Source: a bacterium (GTDB lineage: Bacteria > Muiribacteriota > Ozemobacteria > Ozemobacterales > Ozemobacteraceae). Taken from it: 6,168 nucleotides of DNA. Shown one piece after another: positions 5,808 through 6,168 of this stretch. A program made the translations under genes and the position numbers. Position 1 is the first letter of the stretch, and each line of letters starts with the position of its first letter. The DNA is taken from NCBI GenBank assembly GCA_016192885.1, contig JACPTH010000112.1:1-6168 (forward strand). The letters run 5' to 3'. Below the pieces are notes generated by a model. That model was not told the origin of the DNA and searched no databases. It saw only the letters and a list, made by a program, of their open reading frames with translations.

Positions 5808-5852
5808 CGCTTCAAGCATTAATCGTGTTAAAATAACGACATGGCGATTATC
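5802..5852. repeat. Inverted repeat GATAATCGC / GCGATTATC with nested stem
   Basis: GATAATCGC (5802-5810) and GCGATTATC (5844-5852) are perfect 9-bp inverted repeats. Nested inside, GTTA (5827-5830) pairs with TAAC (5833-5836) across AA, in the context TCGTG...CGA. The left arm contains the candidate -10 box and the right arm lies in the leader of the gene at 5890. It could be a two-site operator or, if transcription starts further left, an RNA hairpin. The pairing is visible; the role is inferred. Confidence 0.4.
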
Positions 5853-5889
5853 TTAAAAACTTATGCCTGTTAAGGAGCGTTTCTAACAG

Positions 5890-6168
5890 ATGAAATCTAA
5901 TTTCCGTCATCAATGCTTGCAACGTGTTTTACTCGCCTTTTTTATTTTTTTCCAGGTTCTTGCTCCAGTCTGGGGTAAACCCGCGAAAGGGTTTTCTTTC
6001 GCTGAGTTGACCGAAGATGCCCTCGCACTCCGCGAGATCGCCGCCATGGCGGAACGGAACGGCGTCACAATGGGAATTTACGGTGGAACCGTGAGAGACC
6101 TTTATCTTGGCCATAAATTCACGATCATTTCAGATCTAGGTCTTATTTTCGACACAAGGGAACCGGGG
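5890..6168 (+). CDS. Exported nucleotidyltransferase-like protein, N-terminal part
   Basis: This 93-codon open frame runs off the right edge. The start is ATG 5890, with AAGGAG (5872-5877) 12 bases upstream, a rather long gap. Residues 1-29 are a signal peptide: basic N-terminus (R6, H7, R12), hydrophobic core LLAFFIFFQVLA, and a probable cleavage near VWG|KP. The mature part begins with a helix (FSFAELTEDALALREIAAMA), then GIYGGTVRDLYLG (62-74) and ISDLGLIFD (80-88). The GG-x-V-R-D-x-x-LG motif followed by S-D-x-x-L is the opening of the polymerase-beta-like nucleotidyltransferase fold in CCA-adding enzymes and poly(A) polymerases. Those normally read DxD where this has D82-L-G84, so the second metal-binding Asp appears to be Gly. 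CCA-adding enzymes are cytoplasmic, so a signal peptide argues for another role or a non-catalytic relative. The remainder of the gene lies outside the window. Confidence 0.72.
   Translation, partial: MKSNFRHQCLQRVLLAFFIFFQVLAPVWGKPAKGFSFAELTEDALALREIAAMAERNGVTMGIYGGTVRDLYLGHKFTIISDLGLIFDTREPG

Noticed and set aside
5841..5873. Ten-codon ORF (MAIILKTYAC) ending on the ribosome site of the exported nucleotidyltransferase-like gene
   Set aside because: It has no ribosome site of its own and no run of a single amino acid typical of attenuation leaders. The stop overlapping TAAGGAG is suggestive but could easily be chance.

Overview
The window comes from a moderately AT-rich bacterium. Two proteins carry Sec-type signal peptides, Shine-Dalgarno sites are strong, and the promoters look sigma-70-like. 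Nothing fixes the taxon. The SPFH/zinc-ribbon protein and the zinc-finger membrane protein belong to families spread over many phyla. I see no tRNA, rRNA, CRISPR array, transposase or phage gene.

Layout. (1) 1-126, minus strand: the first 42 codons of an exported protein running off the left edge. It has a good ribosome site and, about 190 bases upstream, a plausible extended -10 promoter. Its presumed leader contains a dyad at the start of transcription and a 105-base element closed by a perfect 11-bp inverted repeat. (2) 499-2102, plus strand: a novel helical/coiled-coil N-terminal region and a DUF2325-like C-terminal domain lie in two overlapping frames. They look like one gene of about 534 codons split by a single missing base near 1692. 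(3) 2304-2449: a tiny membrane protein, also apparently split between two frames in the same sense. (4) 2475-3197 and 3231-4367, plus strand, 33 bases apart and probably co-transcribed: an unrecognised 240-aa protein, then a protein with two RanBP2-type zinc fingers, a proline-rich linker, one membrane span and an extracytoplasmic domain. (5) 4494-5648, minus strand, convergent with the previous gene and sharing a 126-base gap holding a long hairpin: a YdjI-type SPFH/Band 7 protein with three C-terminal zinc ribbons. (6) 5649-5889: a divergent promoter region with inverted repeats. (7) 5890 to the right edge, plus strand: an exported protein with a CCA-adding/poly(A)-polymerase-like nucleotidyltransferase signature (GGTVRD) but a damaged second carboxylate position.

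Functional reading. The best-supported theme is the cell envelope. In Bacillus subtilis, YdjI (SPFH) works with the membrane proteins YdjG and YdjH and with PspA in an envelope-stress system. The SPFH protein and the zinc-finger membrane protein here could be a distant counterpart, but no pspA is visible and the two genes are convergent, so this is inference. The exported nucleotidyltransferase-like protein and the broken coiled-coil/DUF2325 gene are the other two items most worth a second look.
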